From Heliocidaris tuberculata (taxonomy: Eukaryota > Echinodermata > Echinoidea > Camarodonta > Echinometridae): a stretch of 64,000 nucleotides of DNA. Within the stretch, counting starts at the first letter, position 1, and each line of letters opens with the position of its first letter. Below are positions 31,773-42,300 of the stretch, in pieces. Position numbers and translations under genes: made by a program. The stretch is taken from the NCBI GenBank assembly GCA_025618425.1, contig CM046841.1:9992654-10056653 (forward strand), in the 5' to 3' direction. The notes beneath the pieces were generated by a model. The model had not been told where the DNA came from. It ran no database searches and saw nothing but the letters and a program-made list of their open reading frames with translations.

Positions 31773-32624
31773 TCAGAATAGGGAGTTAGAGTCCATTTTA
31801 TGCGTGTTTAGCAACATATCCTTAATGTGCTGCTGCACCATGCTGGTTTTCATGTCAACTGTGAGGAACTGTATTGCTTCCTTCTGTGCTGCTTTGCGTT
31901 CTGAGTTGAACAGTTCTCTCACTGGGTACACACATGGGAAAAAGGATAGCAGTACTTCCTCGGTTAGTTTTTGCAAGGCTTGAGAAAAGTACAGATCCAC
32001 TTTTTCATCCCACGGCATGAGAATACACTGTGGATGGTCCATTTGGCCACCGTAGTTGTTGATGCATCCCTCGCAATTAGCAGTCACAACATCATGAATG
32101 AGAGAAAAAAGCGCTCTCACCACCATCATGGATGGCCCAACAGGGATACATGAAGATCGGTTTATACCGTCATACTGTTGGCCAATGAGGTGCATCTCCT
32201 TGTCCATGATGTCCTCATCCTCCATCTCCACGTTAACTGTTTCCAGTTTTTCAATCAGTTGGGTTAGTTCTTGATCAGGGATGTCTTCCCACTCCACCTC
32301 TTCCTGCTGCTGCTGCTGCTCCTCCTCTTTGTCAACTGTCATTTGCTCCAGTTCCTTGTCTTCTGTGTGGATGACAGGAACCTCTTCGTCCACAAAAACA
32401 TCATCATCTAGCTCCTCCTCCTCCTCATGGTCCGACTCAATGATGATGATTTCATCATCCTCTTCCTCCTCTTTGAAGCTGAGCATGCGTCGTACAGTGT
32501 CCATGACTGAATGACTTGTCTGTCGATGGAGTTCTCGGAGAGGAGCCCAAAGGTTTGGTTCTGGTGCATTGGTAATGGGCGTTGGGTCATTGGGGCTTCT
32601 CCCGTTTTCCAGCTGGTGTTCCAT
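31773..32624 (-). CDS. Acidic protein with putative zinc site, unknown function
   Basis: The open frame extends to 32681 but begins there with TTG; the first ATG is at 32624 (MEHQLENGRS), giving 283 residues. Alternatively an upstream exon joins at one of the nearby AG acceptors. The middle is extremely acidic (runs of E and D, then QQQQQ). The C-terminal third has ANCEGCINNYGGQMDHPQC, a C-x2-C...H-x2-C arrangement that could bind zinc, followed by helical sequence. It is not a recognised core Polinton protein. It lies between the integrase block and the PC4-like gene on the same strand. Confidence 0.65.
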   Translation of the reverse strand: MEHQLENGRSPNDPTPITNAPEPNLWAPLRELHRQTSHSVMDTVRRMLSFKEEEEDDEIIIIESDHEEEEELDDDVFVDEEVPVIHTEDKELEQMTVDKEEEQQQQQEEVEWEDIPDQELTQLIEKLETVNVEMEDEDIMDKEMHLIGQQYDGINRSSCIPVGPSMMVVRALFSLIHDVVTANCEGCINNYGGQMDHPQCILMPWDEKVDLYFSQALQKLTEEVLLSFFPCVYPVRELFNSERKAAQKEAIQFLTVDMKTSMVQQHIKDMLLNTHKMDSNSLF

Positions 32625-32732
32625 TTGAGAAACAACGGCCTGAAGTTGAGATGGAGAAAAGCAGGGTGTCCTATTAGCCAAATTTTGTCATGATATATAT
32701 ATATATTTCCCCACATTCAATAACATTTACTC

Positions 32733-33552
32733 CTAGCAATCACTATCCTCTTTTACTTTATTACGAACAGCATCACTGATACCCATGAAATTACGAGTGA
32801 ATTTCCACCATTGCTCAGAAGTTAAATTGATCCCCCTCAGTCCTGGTAACATTTTGTTGTCACGTTTCTCTTTATTTTTATAATACTCACGTACAGCAAC
32901 ATACGTGACCCCCCTGTACTTTTTCACTACTGCAAATCGATCCCCACCCAAATGGAAAGGTTTTGATCCCAATTCAAATTCACACACTTCAAAAGTTTCT
33001 TCATGACTGTAATGACACCCTGCCTCTTCTTGCACCTTTAACTTTTTGCCTTTGCTATCAAATGTCACATCCTATACACAAAGACAAAATAAAATGAAAA
33101 GATTTAATTTTAAAATGAAGTATAAAATAGGAATGCAATTTGCTCAATGGAGACATGCAAATTTTTCTTCCCCCATGCATCTTTTTTTAAAATATAGAAA
33201 TATGTCATACATTCAAACAAATAAACCCCCAACAAAAAAAAAAATAAAAATTAATAAATAAATAAACAATAAATAATTAAAAATCTGTCAAACAAATTGA
33301 GAAAAAACATGCACAAAAAAAAAGGGAATATAAAAAAGTAATAAAAGTATTCAATGTACATACCTTTATTGCCAAGACATTTTCAGGCAAGCTTCCAGTT
33401 CCTGATGACAATGTATCTGTGCGCTGGCGTTTACCATGGTGAGATGGCCAACCAAAAGATTCATCCTCCGGCATTCTTTTTACACTTGGAGTATTCAGCG
33501 ACAGAACAGATTCCGAATCGGAGGTGCTTGAAGTTTTTCTGCCAGCCATCAT
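32733..33552 (-). CDS. PC4/Sub1-like ssDNA-binding protein (two exons)
   Basis: Exon 1 is 33552-33364 and exon 2 is 33071-32733, joined by an AAG|GTATGT donor and TATAG|G acceptor, both phase 0, giving about 175 residues. Exon 1 is a Ser/Thr-rich leader. Exon 2 contains the PC4 core signature: FHLGGDRFAVVKKYRGVTYV, then VREYYKN, then GLRGINLTSEQWWKF and ISDAVRNK. PC4 proteins bind single-stranded DNA and act as transcription co-activators. In a protein-primed replicon it could coat displaced strands or drive transcription (inference). A TATAAA on the minus strand at 33653-33648 lies about 95 bp upstream of the ATG. Confidence 0.85.
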
Positions 33553-33647
33553 ATTGGTGTAGAGGTGGTAGTACGTTGTTGAAGTGAGTATGGCACGAGG
33601 AGAATGCACAAGTGGCAATGTTGGAGAGGGGGGCAAATGCGCTGCTG

Positions 33648-33653
33648 TTTATA
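33648..33653 (-). promoter_or_regulatory. TATA box of the PC4-like gene
   Basis: GGGTATAAACAGC on the minus strand, about 95 bp before the first ATG of the PC4-like gene and just inside the right terminal repeat boundary. Spacing suits a TATA box with a short leader; not verified. Confidence 0.5.
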
Positions 33654-33828
33654 CCCATCGCCCGTATGGTCCCTCCCCCCTTCAGTCACGGACACCATTT
33701 CTCTCGTCCAATCCCAAGCGAGGGCCAGTATGATGTCACATCCTTTCTAAAAATCCTTGTCTTCTCATTGGTCTCCCCTTTTATTTTTCATACTCAACAC
33801 ACATACTCAGATATAGTGGGGTCCACTT

Positions 33829-34380
33829 CCTGCACTCTTGTCTTGATAGTTTCAACAACCTGCATCTTTTCTTACTTCCTCCTCTACAAAAAACAATGGC
33901 CATGCCATGAGACATACCCCCATTTCTCGGGCCCCATTTCCTCTGGTCCTGACAGTGTTTAACTCACCTATTGTTATATCTTTTTCCATAGACAATGGGA
34001 GTGGTCCCAAACTAAACTTGGTTCATAGTTCTACTGGTACATCGTGTGGCATATTCCATCTTCCCTTGTATCCCTCTCTTCTTCATTCCCTAGTACACAC
34101 TCCTCTATCTGCACCATCCCAGTGTTGTACTCATCATTGGTCTTGTATAAGTATACAGACATTGTATAAAGTCTTACCATCCATACTGGACCTACAGGGT
34201 TCATGTCCCCCATACCCGCATAATTCATCCTCCGGATGGATTCCCCCAGGTTTATGGACTTCCGTTTCCGGATAGATTAAGTAATTAATACTTCCTGTTG
34301 TTTTACCGGAAGGATTAACGTATTAACTAATTAATCCCCCTTAATCCCCAATCCTTTCTACAGGGCCTCTACTAGCTGCT
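33829..34380 (-). repeat. Polinton right terminal inverted repeat
   Basis: Reverse complement of 18052-18603, with the outer end ...ACTAGCTGCT followed directly by the GACGTT duplication. Very few differences from the left copy indicate recent origin or recent homogenisation. Confidence 0.95.
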
Positions 34381-34386
34381 GACGTT
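34381..34386. repeat. Polinton target-site duplication, right (GACGTT)
   Basis: Exact match to 18046-18051; it continues into AATTGCACAAGCAGACG, the same sequence that adjoins the target in X-A. Confidence 0.95.
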
Positions 34387-35065
34387 AATTGCACAAGCAG
34401 ACGATGTCCCATAACATCTCACATATTTTCAGTGCCTGTTTTGTCATCTTCTCTTCAGTTATTTCACTTCACTAGCATTAGTCTATTATGTTTAATCCAT
34501 ATATTGCCTCACTCTAAACCCCGTGCATGGGTTTATTTGGATGGAAAATGAAGCGTTACAAGAATAAAGGAATCAGTTGCTTGTAAACAAAATAGACGCC
34601 ATATTGCATTCACAGCTGCATACACCGCTGGACGTTCGGCGTTGAATGAGGGATAAATACCGTCCTTGCAATCATTCAGCGGGCTTTTCAATTTGAAAGT
34701 GTGGTTTCTTTGATTGTTCATTAACCCTCATCCTATATATTTACAAACAAAAGATTTCTGTAATCAGAATCTGTTTCATTCCCATTTTAGAATGGTGTGA
34801 AATATGGGCACGTTTGAATACACTAAATTCTTTATAATTTGAGAAATAACTGCACTGCACTTATGTTCATTCTTTATGGGACGTCGTCTGCTTGGACAGG
34901 ATTGTTCCCTTTATTGACGTCATTGAAACAGTGTTATTTTTTTGGCGAAGCGCTTGTATATCGCAGATGCTGGGAGGTAGTTTTATTTGTATTATTGTTT
35001 AATTACCTGATATGTAGTTGACTTTAAACTGATACGATTGCTATCTGTTAACTTGCCAGTTTCTA

Positions 35066-35224
35066 CACTCTCAGAAATGTTGGTTAAAAATTATTAGGTT
35101 GTTTAAAATATGAACGTACCAACTGTTGGTTTAAAAAAACTGTATGTAAAACATATGTGATTTTTTTTAAACCAACAGTTGGTAGGTTCATATTTTAAAC
35201 AACCTAAAAACTTTTCTGAGAGTG
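35066..35224. mobile_element. TA-flanked palindromic MITE (Tc1/mariner-like)
   Basis: A 159-bp element with ends CACTCTCAGAAA / TTTTCTGAGAGTG between TA dinucleotides. Nearly the whole element folds: the GGTTGTTTAAAATATGAACG block and the ACCAACTGTTGGT block recur inverted around a short loop at about 35140-35160. X-A has the uninterrupted TTTCTAGTGATA target at the equivalent place. Confidence 0.88.
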
Positions 35225-35276
35225 TAGTGATACATTATTTATCATATTTGTGATTTTCTTTGAATGTGTACTTTAA

Positions 35277-35345
35277 CACAGCACTTTACGTCTCCCGAAT
35301 GTACTACGGAAGTAGGTGTGAGTAATCTGTCTGATTAAAAGTCGA
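35277..35345 (+). repeat. Repeat Y, right part of the copy split by X-B
   Basis: Continues Y after the X-B insertion: CACAGCACTTTACG, then TGTACTACGGAAGTAGGTG and GAGTAATCTGTCTGATTAAAAGTC. It matches 39155-39228 and, inverted, 46580-46648. Confidence 0.75.
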
Positions 35346-37100
35346 CAAGCATCGAGAATTCTAAAACGCCGCGGTACCGGCAAATTAAAGAGTATCAATT
35401 TATACGAAGAGTGCTCAGTCCCGAAATAAAGCACGCGTATATATTGTGGTACATGTCGATCGGCCCATAGAGAAAGGTTATAGTCTTTATCAAGATGTTT
35501 GTATTTATTATTTTCTTTATTTTTTCATTTTGTTTTGGGACATCGCTTTTGGTAAAGCCGTATAGGCATAATAATTGATATTGTCCCTTATTTAATACAA
35601 ACTTATGTCCCAAAACAGATAGGAATCAACTCTATCAACCAGGGAGGAGAGGGAGCTGGAGAGATGTTTGTATTTTTGTATTTTTTTTTTAAATTTGCTG
35701 TGAAATTTCTATTGATATTTATGTTATGGGGGGGGGGGGGCGTGGTCCAAACATGTTCCCTAATGTTAAGCTCTGTATGAGCAAACACTGCGATATCTGA
35801 CGGGAATGTCGAGAAAAGTAATTTAAAAAAAGTAATAATAATAAAATGCTATCTTTATTTTTCTAAATCAGAATATTTCATTTCATATCATGATTATTGC
35901 AAATTAAAGGGATTATATAGACCTATAATGTAAATTTATTGGCCTTATTCTGTTAAAAGTCAAGACAGAAAAGGCTTATATAAATATAAAGATTAATTAA
36001 GAGTGGCGTATCAAAGATTCTCCTATTGTTATTGGTGGTGTGTCCATGAATGCACGTGCCCCTACTATGTGCTAGCCAAAACCAAATCTGACATTTCTTA
36101 GTTACACATCGAATGAAAGGAAATCTGTGCCCCCCCCCCCCACCCCCGGCACAGAAGGAACATGAACATGTGACAAGTCCTTTTTTCCTTTCTTGTCCGA
36201 AAATTCAGAATAGAAGGCATCTGATATTTTGTTCGTCAGGCGTGAGCCCCCTCCCCTCCCCCTGCATTCCTGGATACGCCACCAATATAAATAACTGACG
36301 TTGAGTTATTTTTGATATTCTGATGTAGCAGTTTGAGACGGCAGGCGAAGAAAACAGTATAGGGGATTGCTCTGAAGCCCTCACCAGCGCAATAGCTAGT
36401 GCCTAATGGCTACTAATTGTATGATGAAAAGGGGGAAAACGGCCTCCGTATTTTGAATTGATTTAACTATACTAACCAACAATAGCAACTGACGATATAA
36501 TTCATTTATTACAAGTCCTAGTTCTGTCTTACCCGCCCCCCCCCTCCCTCACAGGCTTTCATTTTCTCATACTCTCTTATTATCTTATTCTCTCTTACAA
36601 CCCATCTGTAAAAATGACTCCAATAGAAATGAGCACAAAATAATGATCTTTTGTTGTTGTTGTTGTTTTTTGTTGTTTTTTTGTTCAGTCTTTATACAAT
36701 GAGATCGACCGCCAACACTATATATGCAATCCCATTTTTCACATCCATGACAGAATAGTAGGGGTGGATCCGGGGGGGGGGGTGAATCGGCTGCGGCCCC
36801 CTTTTTGATACCCAACTGGTATACCTTAAGTACACAATAAAAATATAATTGCCTCCTTCATTGTGTACTTTTCCGGCTCTGTACCCCCTCTTTTACAAAA
36901 TCCTGGATCCACCCCTGGAATAGGAATTACATTCTCTTGAACTACAAACTATAGGCATACGCGGGCTCTTGTCTAAAACGTAAATAAAACTGGAATGAGC
37001 ACCATTAGTTTGGGAGCCCATGAGGCTAACAATGTCGGTCTATTAATCCTCCGAGAAAACTTATAAAAAGGCCTACCTCGCAAGACTGACGTGACAGTCT
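35346..37100. other. No gene recognised; possible small hAT-like relic
   Basis: AT-rich with G- or C-runs at 35730-35739, 36130-36142, 36536-36545 and 36772-36781. A GGGGTGGATCC / GGATCCACCCC inverted pair delimits about 36763-36918 and may be a decayed hAT-type MITE, but the flanking duplication is not clean. No open frame has domain features. Confidence 0.45.
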
Positions 37101-37104
37101 CATA

Positions 37105-37305
37105 CCGGTGGCGGATTTAGGGGGGGGGGGCAATCCTGGCCCGTGCCCCCATCTTTTGAAAGAAACTTATACATCATTTTGCCTCCTTTTAGAACTGATA
37201 ACTTATTATTTATTTTTTATTTTTTTATTTTTTTGCTTGTCAGAGAATTATGTAGGAATATTGGATCCCATAAAATCTGATAACCACCCACTGAGCGACT
37301 AATGG
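37105..37305. repeat. G/C-run repeat family, copy 2
   Basis: Shares 'GTGGCGGATTTAGGGGG', 'GGCCCGTGCCCCC', 'TTGCTTGTCAGAGAATTATG' and 'CCACTGAGCGACTAATGGAGGG' in the same order as 9948-10175. Confidence 0.65.
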
Positions 37306-37381
37306 AGGGCTTGCGAGAAGATAAAAATACGAATCTCCCTCTAAGCTGTTGACAGCCCTGCATTTGTGTGCCCCCATCTCC

Positions 37382-37436
<55 letters not shown>

Positions 37437-38035
37437 GTATTCGCCCCTGTCATGGACTGTCAGTGTCAGACTCATTTGGTTCAGAAGCCCCCTCCAACTA
37501 CATTGTCGGTCTCTCGGGGCTGTCCGTCTCGTTGGCTGAAGCCAAACTAAACGGCGATCAGCAAACAAAATACTTTGATGAGCCAAGTTTGAGGAAAGCA
37601 GACAGAGTTCCATCGGCAACGCCACAACCTCGATCGGGATCGCAGAGGGGTAGACCCTAGCCATGCCGCTAGGGCTATATAGACACCTTCTCGGTCACAA
37701 TTCAGCTCAGCTATTCTACTTGCATAATCTAACATCTGTCATTTGGCTAGGCGTAATTCGGTGATAGAACATTGATTATATGAATTTATAAATTTTACAC
37801 ATTGAATTTTTCCTCTGGTCCGTTAGAAATATAATACTGGACTGGAATAATATAGTTAGAGTTTCTTCTTATCGGCTGGGCTGGGCTTGCCTTTGGGCGG
37901 ACATACATCGTCTGCTAGCGCAAGATCTCATTGGATGTGGATCTCACGTGATGGACTACACGCCTATGTACACGCCCACCTTACGTCATCAATAACAACA
38001 TACGGTTGAACGTGTGTAATACGACAACTTTTTTT
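37306..38035. other. Non-coding; long poly-T tract
   Basis: C-run then a T-run of more than 40 bases (about 37390-37433). A minus-strand frame at 37735-37440 (through GGTCTACCCCTCTGCG) looks moderately diverse but matches no family I know and has no clear gene context. A GTCTATATAGCCC string on the minus strand near 37684 resembles a TATA box. No gene is called. Confidence 0.4.
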
Positions 38036-38059
38036 TTTTGGGGGGGGGGGGGGGGGGGT

Positions 38060-39000
38060 CAAGAGCATGCATATTCCCGTTTATCTATTGGACTCATCGA
38101 GCCTTAAATATACCTTTTCAGAGATTTAAATTTCATGTAAATCACATTTTTCATAATTTCAAATATATACTAGATGAATTAAAATCATTTCAAAATCCCT
38201 GTTTTCATGTGTTAACCTATGGCAGCTGGAAGGCCAAAAGCATGCATATTCCTGTTTATTCATGCGGGGTCTACTGGACTCATCGAGCCTTAACTATACC
38301 TTTCCAGAGCTTTAAATCTCATGTAAATCACATTTCTTATATTTTCAAATAAAAACAAAGGGATTTATAATCATCCTAATATTCCTTGTTTTCACGTGTA
38401 AACCTATGGCAGCCGAGACTTTTTTTGTCAAAAGCATGCATATTCCCGTTTATATATGCGGGGTCTATTGGACTCATCGAACCATAATTATATCTTTTCA
38501 GAGCTTTAAATTTTATGTAAATCACATTTTTTGTATTTTCAAATAAAGACTATGGGAATTATAATCATCCTAAAATTCCTTGTTTTCGCGTGTAAACCTG
38601 TGGCAGGCGAGACTTTTTTTTGTTGGTCAAAAGCATGCATATTCCCGTTTATATATGCGGGGTCTATTGGACTCATCGAGCCTTAATTATACCTTTCCAG
38701 AGATTTAAATTTCATGTAAATCACATTTCTCATAGTTTCAAATAAATATTATGGGAATTTAAATCATTTCAAAATCCCTGTTTTTGCGTGTTAACCCATG
38801 GCAGCTGGAAGGCCAAAAGCATGCATTCCCGTTTATTCATGCGGTGTCTCTTCCACTTTTTGAGCCTTCATTAATCTTTTTCAGAGTCTCAAATTACATG
38901 TAAGCCAAATTTACAATAAATTCAAGGTAATACTAGGGGAGCTATAATCATTCTTAAATTCCCTGTTTTCACGTGTTAACCCTATGGCAGATGACTCTGT
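38060..39000 (+). repeat. Tandem ~175-200-bp repeat (part of repeat Y)
   Basis: Five units begin with AGCATGCATATTCCCGTTTAT (about 38064, 38239, 38432, 38630 and 38818). Each contains TTTAAATTTCATGTAAATCAC and GTGTTAACCTATGGCAG. Spacing varies from 175 to 198 bp. Inverted units occur at 46990-47285. Confidence 0.85.
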
Positions 39001-39231
39001 CAAAAAGCAGGCATGATCCCGGGGATCCATCCTTTCTCTCGTGCAGAAATCAGATTTTAAAAAAGATAGAGTAAGATATGAAATATCAAGAAAAATTTGA
39101 CATCTTTTCACGAGTTATACCTATGGCGAACGTATTTTCCCCCGAGTCTTTTTAACACAGCAATTTACGCCTGCCAAATGTACTACGGAAGTTGGTGAGA
39201 GTAATCTGTCTTGATACTATTAAAAGTCTTT
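38555..39231 (+). repeat. Left inverted arm around the 1.26-kb array (repeat Y)
   Basis: Matches 46578-47283 in inverted orientation, from the ATCATCCTAAAATTCC block through TTTTTCCCCCGAGTC and CTACGGAAGTTGGTG to TAATCTGTCTTGATACTATT. It encloses, with its partner, the macrosatellite at 39338-46425. GAGTCTTTTTAACACAGC at about 39143-39160 is the empty TTAA site of repeat X. Confidence 0.8.
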
Positions 39232-39337
39232 GGTACCGGTACTTCAGGGTAAATATTGCGAAATCGAATGGAATAATTGGGTGGATCGGACAATTATGAG
39301 CGGAACTATAGCGGTCGGCGAGTACTCGGCAGGATCA

Positions 39338-42300
39338 TGGGGGCACACAAGAGTAATTCATCCGCTCATCAATAATAATCTGTCTAAACACGATTCTTAG
39401 TTACATGAGAAGCAAATCCCAATACAACATACCACTTAGCATGCATCTAACGTGCACCATGAACTAAAGGCATAAAAATATTACACAATTGAGTAATGTA
39501 AGAAGGGGCGTTTTTACCTCCCTACCTGCAAACGGAAAGATACAGAATGGATGAATGGTACCAAAAGTTTCAGTAGAGAAAACTCTTCAAAGTGGAAGCA
39601 AAATATCTCATATTTTCAAGATATGACATACACTATATAGGGCACACACGAGTAATTCATCCGCTGCCGATGAATTTGGGACTAGCGTAAGATGACGTAA
39701 TGGTAGCTGATCAAAAATATTCATATAAAATTGAATACTTGTCGGCTGTAAATCTTTTCAAGAGAAATAGTGTTTGGAAGTCACATTCTTTCATATTTCA
39801 CCCCTATGTGGAAGCTTGGACGCCTTTGGGTATTTTAGAGGAATTATTTGATCTGCAGTGCATTTCCACTGTTCACAGCAGTGAAAAGTCTTAGTTCGTG
39901 ATAAGCCTCGTTTCAGCCTTCACAGTATTTGATGTAGCCGATTAAGTGCCCAAATAAAGTACCTAATTTTGTAGTACCATCAGTGTAGTTGCTACTCTGT
40001 CAGTTAAAACAATTTTTGTAGAGAGATTATTTAAATAGGAATTTTTGATGTGCTTCAATTTAACACGTGTTACTATGGGGGCCCGAATTACTCGTGTGTG
40101 CCCTATACCGATCAAGCCTATATAGCGTTGCTAGGAAGGCGTCGGCTGCTAGCGGAGCTTTGCAGATGTTCTGAAATGACTTTCTTACAGGACAAAACAT
40201 CGTGAAACATCATTGGGGCGTCGATCCCTTCAAGTTAATGTATTTTTATACAATTTGAGACACGATTAATGAGAAAATGTAGAAATAGAGCAAGAAAAGT
40301 AAGTTGAATGTAGTTTGCAATGTGGTGATCTGAGTGAAGCAGAATGTACACGATGGGCTATTAGCCTCGGCGTTTTTGTTATGATTCACCCCCTAACGCC
40401 CCCCCCCTCTCTCTCCCCCTCTCTCTCTGCCTCTCTCTCTATATTCTTCTCCGTCCCCCCCCCCCTCCCCCCGTCTCAATGAGGAATCCTGCTCGGTATG
40501 ATGTTTCCAGCGTGAGAAAGAAAGAAATGAATTGAATGTGCATGGACTATCGCTAGAATGTGCTTTTTATTTTCTTTGTTTTAAAGCAAGGGGGGGGGGG
40601 CTGCAGTTTTTCTCTACCTTTTCCACTATTGGTCCCATTCATCAATAATAATCCGTCTAAACGCGATTCTTAGTTACATGAGAAGCAAATCCCAATACAA
40701 CATACCACTTAGCGTGCATCTAACGTGCACCATGAACTAAAGGCATAAAAATAGTACACAATTGAGTAATGTAAGAAGGGGCGTTTTTACCTCCCTACCT
40801 GCAAACGCAAAGACTACATAATGGATGAATGGTACCAAAAGTTTCAGTAGAGAAAACTCTTCAAAGTGGAAGCAAAATATCTCATATTTTCAAGATATGA
40901 CATACACTATAGGGCACACACGAGTAATATTCATCCGCTGCCGATGAATTTGAGACTAGCGTATAGATGACGTAATGGTAGCTGATCAAAAATATTCATA
41001 TAAAATTGAATACTTGTCGGCTGTAAATCTTTTCAAGAGAAATAGTGTTTGGAAGTCACATTCTTTCATATTTCACCCCTATCTGGAAGCTTGGACGCCT
41101 TTGGGTATTTTAGAGGAATTATTTGATCTGCAGTGCATTTCCACTGTTCACAGCTGCAGTTAAAAGTCTTAGTTCGTGATAAGCCTCGTTTCAGCCTTCA
41201 CAGTATTTGATGTAGCCGATTAAGTGCCCAAATAAAGTACCTAATTTTGTAGTACCATCAGTGTAAATGCTACTCTGTCAGTTAAAACAATTTTTGTGCA
41301 GAGATTATTTAAATAGGAATTTTTGATGTGCTTCAATGTAACACGTGTTACTATGGGGGCCCGAATTACTCGTGTGTGCCCTATACCGAAGCCTAGCATA
41401 GCGTTGCTAGGAAGGCGTCGGCTGCTAGCGGAGCTTTGCAGATGTTCTGAAATGACTTTCTTACAGGACAAGACATCGTGAAATATCATTGGGGCGTCGA
41501 TCCCTTCAAGTTAATGTATTTTTATACAATTTGAGACACAATTAATGAGAAAATGTAGAAATAGAGCAAGAAAAGTAAGTTGAATGTAGTTTGCAATACG
41601 GTGATCTGAGTGAAGCAGAATGTACACGATGGGCTATTAGCCTCGGCGTTTTTGTTATGATTCACCCCCTAACGCCCCCCCCCCTCTCTCTCTATCTCTG
41701 TCTCTTTCTTCTCCACCCCCCCCCCCTCCCCCCGTCTCAATGAGGAATCCTGCTCGGTATGATGTTTCCAGCGTGAGAAAGAAAGAAATGAACTGAATGT
41801 GGACTATCGCTAGAATGTGCTTTTTATTTTCTTTGTTTTAAAGCAAGAGGGGAGGGGGGGGGGGCTGCAGTTTTTCTCTACCTTTTCCACTATTGGTCCC
41901 ATTCATCAATAATAATCTGTCTAAACGCGATTCTTAGTTACATGAGAAGCAAATCCCAATACAACATACCACTTAGCGTGCATCTAACGTGCACCATGAA
42001 CTAAAGGCATAAAAATAGTACACAATTGAGTAATGTAAGAAGGGGCGTTTTTACCTCCCTACCTGCAAACGCAAAGACTACATAATGGATGAATGGTACC
42101 AAAAGTTTCAGTAGAGAAAACTCTTCAAAGTGGAAGCAAAAGATTTTCAAGATATGACATACACTATAGGGCACACACGAGTAATATTCATCCGCTGCCG
42201 ATGAATTTGGGACTAGCGTAAGATGACGTAATGGTAGCTGATCAAAAATATGCATATAAAATTGAATACTTGTCGGCTGTAAATCTTTTCAAGAGAAATA

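Larger units (their letters stand above)
18052..34380. mobile_element. Complete Polinton/Maverick element, 16.3 kb
   Basis: The element is bounded by 552-bp inverted repeats beginning AGCAGCTAGTAGAGGCCC and by a 6-bp duplication. It encodes the diagnostic set: protein-primed DNA polymerase B, retrovirus-like integrase with chromodomain, FtsK/HerA-type packaging ATPase, adenain-type protease, major capsid and penton-like minor capsid proteins, plus several small or uncharacterised proteins. All core frames are open. Plus-strand genes fill the left half; minus-strand genes converge from the right. Polintons are self-synthesising transposons thought to be able to form virions. Integrity and TIR similarity imply recent insertion. 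Confidence 0.97.
17842..35272 (+). mobile_element. Repeat X, copy B, carrying the Polinton
   Basis: Flanked by TTAA at 17838-17841 and 35273-35276, with ends AGTAGATATTC and GAATGTGTACT. The X sequence occupies 17842-18051 and 34381-35272; between them lies the Polinton. It also carries a TA-flanked MITE (35066-35224) that X-A lacks. The TTAA empty site is seen in Y copies near 39150 and 46650. X-B and X-A lie in opposite orientation. Confidence 0.85.

Noticed and set aside
32408..32716. Alternative 102-codon minus frame overlapping the acidic protein
   Set aside because: Overlaps a longer, compositionally consistent frame and has no domain character.
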